From positions 1 through 64,000 of the forward strand of contig NZ_WAAT01000042.1 in the NCBI RefSeq assembly GCF_008806375.1: a stretch of DNA of 64,000 bases, in the 5' to 3' direction. Each line of letters opens with the position of its first letter. Within the stretch, counting starts at the first letter, position 1. Of this stretch, positions 61,597 to 64,000 are shown one piece after another. Both the position numbers and the translations under genes were made by a program. The notes beneath the pieces were generated by a model, which did no database searches, was not told the origin of the DNA, and saw nothing but the letters and a program-made list of their open reading frames with translations. The stretch comes from Pseudotamlana haliotis. Its GTDB lineage: Bacteria; Bacteroidota; Bacteroidia; Flavobacteriales; Flavobacteriaceae.

Positions 61597-62523
61597 TTAA
61601 GCGAATTTTTGACGCTCCACCAAATAGGTGGTTAGAATTTGATTAAAATCCTTATTAACATCAGCTTCTACATACTTGATTTTATATTGCGCACACTTTA
61701 AACGCAGGTTATTGAAGTAATTTTCAACCGTGGCACTATAATTTTCTTTAACCGAATCGGCATAGAGGTTAATCGACTCTCCGGTTTCAACATCAATAAA
61801 ACGTTTAGGCGTATTATCAAAATCGAAATCTAACTCCTTCTTCTTGTCCATCACATGAAACAAAATCACTTCATGCTTATTGTATTTTAAATGACGTAAG
61901 GCCTCAAAAAGTTTTTCATCGTCTTCCGAAGCTTGAAACATATCGGTAAACAGGAAAATCAAGGAACGTTTATGAATCTTTTCGGCTACTTCATGCAAAT
62001 ACTTATAAGTTTCCGTTTGCTTGTTTACAGGGTTGGAAACCGCAACCTCATCTAAAGTATTTAATAACATCTGGTGATGACGCTCACTCCCCTTCTCCGG
62101 AGCATAAAAATCATAAGCATCACTATACACCGTTAGCCCAACAGCATCGCGCTGCTTCTTTAAAATTTGCATTAAAGCCGCCGAAGCCAATACCGAAAAG
62201 CCTATTTTATTTAAACGCTCTATTGAAAAAGAGGGCATTTTAGGATAATGCATCGAACTGCTATTATCTATAATCAAGTGGCAACGTAAATTGGTTTCAT
62301 CGTCATAGCGCTTGGTATAAAGCTTTTCGGTTTTCGCGAATAACTTCCAATCAATATGGCGCGTACTTTCACCTTGGTTATAAATTTTGTGTTCAGCAAA
62401 TTCTGCCGAAAACCCATGAAACGGACTCTTATGCATTCCAGCAATAAAACCCTCAACCACTTGCTTGGCAAGCAGCTCGAGGTTCTTAAAACCTTTGGCT
62501 TTATTTAGTTCGTTTTGTAGCAT
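61597..62523 (-). CDS. DUF58 domain protein
   Basis: A 308-residue cytoplasmic protein with the DUF58 segment (IYNQGESTRHIDWKLFAKTEKLYTKRYDDETN, residues about 47-80) and a von Willebrand A-like domain with MIDAS-type DNSSSM (LIIDNSSSMHYPK, about 87-99). Usually encoded next to a MoxR ATPase and other vWA genes; none lies within the visible 3' side, and the upstream side ends at the clpP gene, so a MoxR partner is not in this window. Often linked to envelope or redox chaperoning. Confidence 0.9.
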   Translation of the reverse strand: MLQNELNKAKGFKNLELLAKQVVEGFIAGMHKSPFHGFSAEFAEHKIYNQGESTRHIDWKLFAKTEKLYTKRYDDETNLRCHLIIDNSSSMHYPKMPSFSIERLNKIGFSVLASAALMQILKKQRDAVGLTVYSDAYDFYAPEKGSERHHQMLLNTLDEVAVSNPVNKQTETYKYLHEVAEKIHKRSLIFLFTDMFQASEDDEKLFEALRHLKYNKHEVILFHVMDKKKELDFDFDNTPKRFIDVETGESINLYADSVKENYSATVENYFNNLRLKCAQYKIKYVEADVNKDFNQILTTYLVERQKFA

Positions 62524-62544
62524 AAAAAAAGATGCCCCACCTAG

Positions 62545-62655
62545 CCTCCCCGGGAGGGGAGGAACACGCTTGTGGGATTTGTAATTAAATTTTAATAGAC
62601 ATCAACCTCAATCATTGAATTATTGGAAAAGAGTAAGAGTTCCCCCTTTGGGGGT
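62545..62655. repeat. REP-like intergenic palindromes
   Basis: Two G+C-rich palindromes unlike the surrounding A+T-rich DNA: CCTCCC-C-GGGAGG (62545-62557) and CCCCC-TTT-GGGGG (62643-62655), in the gap between clpP and the DUF58 gene. They resemble the short repetitive palindromes scattered between flavobacterial genes; copy number in this genome is unknown. Confidence 0.45.
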
Positions 62656-62670
62656 TAGGAGCCTCGCTTT

Positions 62671-63213
62671 TTACTTCACACCATCAACAATCCCATAAGC
62701 AACAGACTCCTCTGCTCCCATCCAATGGTCGCGGTTAAAATCTTTCATTACTTTATCAAAATCTTGTCCGCAATTATCAGCTAAAATACGAGCACTTAAT
62801 TCTTTAGTAATAATAATTTCTTTAGCGGTAATTTCTATATCACTGGCTTGACCACGAGCGCCACCACTTGGCTGATGAATCATCACACGCGCATGCGGCT
62901 GAATAAAACGTTTTCCTTTTGCTCCTGCCGATAAAATAATCGAACCCATCGACGCGGCAAAACCTGTACAAATTGTAGAAACTTCACTGTTTAAAGCCTT
63001 AATACAATCATAAATCGCAAAACCAGAAGTCACATAACCTCCAGGGCTGTTAATATATAATTCAATATCATCTGTACCTAAAGCATCTAAATACATCAAA
63101 CGGTCAATCACATGCTTAGCCGATTCATCATCCACTTGTCCCCATAAAAACACTTTACGCTGTTCTATAAATTTGCTATCAATAGCATCCTGTACTTTTA
63201 TTTTATCGCTCAT
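62671..63213 (-). CDS. clpP: ClpP-type serine protease, short form
   Basis: A 180-residue ClpP-fold protease. Catalytic triad: Ser88 (GFAASMGS), His113 (MIHQPSGG) and Asp162 (FNRDHWMG). It lacks the N-terminal propeptide and part of the axial-loop region of housekeeping ClpP (about 195-220 residues), so it is probably the second, shorter paralogue common in Bacteroidota. No ClpX/ClpA gene lies next to it here; the true ClpP-clpX pair is presumably elsewhere. Same strand as trxA, separated by a terminator. Confidence 0.9.
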   Translation of the reverse strand: MSDKIKVQDAIDSKFIEQRKVFLWGQVDDESAKHVIDRLMYLDALGTDDIELYINSPGGYVTSGFAIYDCIKALNSEVSTICTGFAASMGSIILSAGAKGKRFIQPHARVMIHQPSGGARGQASDIEITAKEIIITKELSARILADNCGQDFDKVMKDFNRDHWMGAEESVAYGIVDGVK

Positions 63214-63242
63214 CTTAATTTTTAATTTTGTTCTAAAATAAA

Positions 63243-63273
63243 AAAAAGGTTCACCATAATGGCAAACCTTTTT
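63243..63273 (-). terminator. terminator of trxA
   Basis: On the minus strand an imperfect stem AAAAAGGTTTGCCA/TGGTGAACCTTTTT (two G-U pairs) followed by T-run, 30 bp after the trxA stop. Confidence 0.75.
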
Positions 63274-63302
63274 AAATTCTTTTATTTATATAGACTTTCA
63301 GA

Positions 63303-63620
63303 CTATAATAATGCGTCGATTGCTTCAGTATAAGCTGTTTTAGGCGCTACACCAACTTGTCTTCCAACAACTTCTCCGTTTTGGAACACTAAAACAGTAG
63401 GAATATTACGAACACCATACTTAGCTGCAAACTCTTGATTTGCATCTACATCTAGCTTTCCAACAACAGCTTTACCGTCGTATTCACTACTAATTTCTTC
63501 AATAATTGGTCCAACCATTCTACAAGGTCCACACCATGCAGCCCAAAAATCAACTAAAACGGGTTTATCACTTTTTAAAACCGTTTCTTCAAACGTCGCA
63601 TCTGTTATTTCTAATGCCAT
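63303..63620 (-). CDS. trxA: thioredoxin
   Basis: A 105-residue classical thioredoxin that reduces protein disulfides with electrons from thioredoxin reductase. Active site WCGPCR (Cys30, Cys33), buried Asp in VLVDFWA, cis-Pro in RNIPTVLVFQNGE. No signal peptide. Monocistronic with its own promoter box and terminator; it would also feed the MsrA/MsrB pair encoded far to the left. Confidence 0.97.
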   Translation of the reverse strand: MALEITDATFEETVLKSDKPVLVDFWAAWCGPCRMVGPIIEEISSEYDGKAVVGKLDVDANQEFAAKYGVRNIPTVLVFQNGEVVGRQVGVAPKTAYTEAIDALL

Positions 63621-63661
63621 AATATTTATATTTTAATCTGTTTTACTTCAATATTAAAGTA

Positions 63662-63669
63662 CAAAATTA
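63662..63669 (-). promoter_or_regulatory. -7 box of trxA
   Basis: Minus-strand TAATTTTG, a perfect TAnnTTTG, 41 bp before the ATG. A TTTG (63693-63696) lies 23 bp further upstream, slightly far for the -33 box. Confidence 0.45.
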
Positions 63670-64000
63670 GTCAAAAAAAACTCTAAAGCTTACAAACCGT
63701 CAATTTGTTTTAACTATATCGCTATCAATTCCAACTATAAAAGGCCTTTGGGCGCATAAACCAGGCTATCCGCTATATCTTTTTTGTGTTTAAATTCACG
63801 TTTTTCATCAAAGTTCAGCATTAAAGTTTATAAAAACAACCTCCTTCAAGTGCACTTTTCACAAAAAAGGATGCCGCTACTATCCTTTGCGCGGTGCTCG
63901 TCTTTAGCAAATCAAGTTCTTCCTAATAAACAAAATACACTTCTCGACTCTGCCCGAAGACCGTGTAAAAACATGAATCAAACCGGTGTTCAAGCGGAGT
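63670..64000. other. right-edge region, no supported gene
   Basis: About 330 bp without a clear gene. On the plus strand a frame is open from ATG 63870 to the window end, with little protein-like composition; on the minus strand short frames end in stops. No tRNA or hairpin stands out. The nature of the region depends on sequence beyond the window. Confidence 0.4.

Noticed and set aside
1-64000. CRISPR array.
   Set aside because: No run of evenly spaced 23-40-bp repeats with unique spacers; only att repeats, arm-like units and a triplet tract were found.
63870-64000. Open plus-strand frame to the window end (about 43 codons).
   Set aside because: Composition is not protein-like and nothing upstream supports a start; only sequence beyond the window could decide.

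Overview
The window comes from a low-G+C member of the Bacteroidota, most likely a (marine) Flavobacteriaceae species. The evidence is the protein repertoire (mevalonate-type decarboxylase, DUF4403, DUF4136, DUF2490, BamA-like barrels, LuxR-type response regulator with a TPR histidine kinase), SPII lipoproteins everywhere, almost no Shine-Dalgarno sequences, and several -7 boxes of the Bacteroidota form TAnnTTTG. This is inferred from protein recognition by eye; no database search was possible.

Chromosomal left part (1-23.4 kb): isoprenoid decarboxylase, a RelE/ParE-type toxin-antitoxin pair with a palindromic operator, a three-gene lipid/flavin operon (thioesterase, GDPD, BaiN-like flavoprotein), a very large lipoprotein that joins a calcineurin-like phosphatase, a kinase-like region and an outer-membrane barrel, a redox operon (msrB-msrA-selO-aldo/keto reductase), an HD-PycTM fusion related to Pycsar effectors, a GAF protein, and fsa/transaldolase-tkt.

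Integrative island (about 23.43-43.35 kb): a clear roughly 20-kb element inserted at the 3' end of tRNA-Leu(UAG). It is bounded by a 26-bp perfect direct repeat (41 bp with two mismatches) and carries a complete tyrosine integrase just inside the left end, with G-rich arm-like repeats at both ends. Cargo: an N-formylglutamate amidohydrolase with a small partner and a structured leader, a leaderless subtilase divergent from a long DUF4403-like lipoprotein, an M23 lipoprotein, two decayed genes, a module of an excisionase-like HTH protein, a small unknown protein and a protein with family-A polymerase-like motifs next to a long hairpin (candidate replication module), and a complete type I restriction-modification operon (hsdM-hsdS-hsdR) with a fourth, unrecognised 412-codon gene at its end.

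Chromosomal right part (43.35-64 kb): tRNA-Leu, M20 dipeptidase, STAS protein, Crp/Fnr regulator with a quinone reductase-like flavoprotein, PhnA, cyclase, hemW, ruvC, a flippase-like membrane protein coupled to a GT2 glycosyltransferase, a two-component system preceded by two tandem 48-residue lipoprotein paralogues, a LacI regulator, a BamA/TamA-type barrel, tRNA-Asp, a DUF58 protein, clpP and trxA.

The best candidates for something undescribed are the polymerase-like/hairpin replication module of the island, the phosphatase-kinase-barrel fusion, the tandem micro-lipoproteins upstream of the sensor kinase, and the fourth gene of the type I R-M operon.
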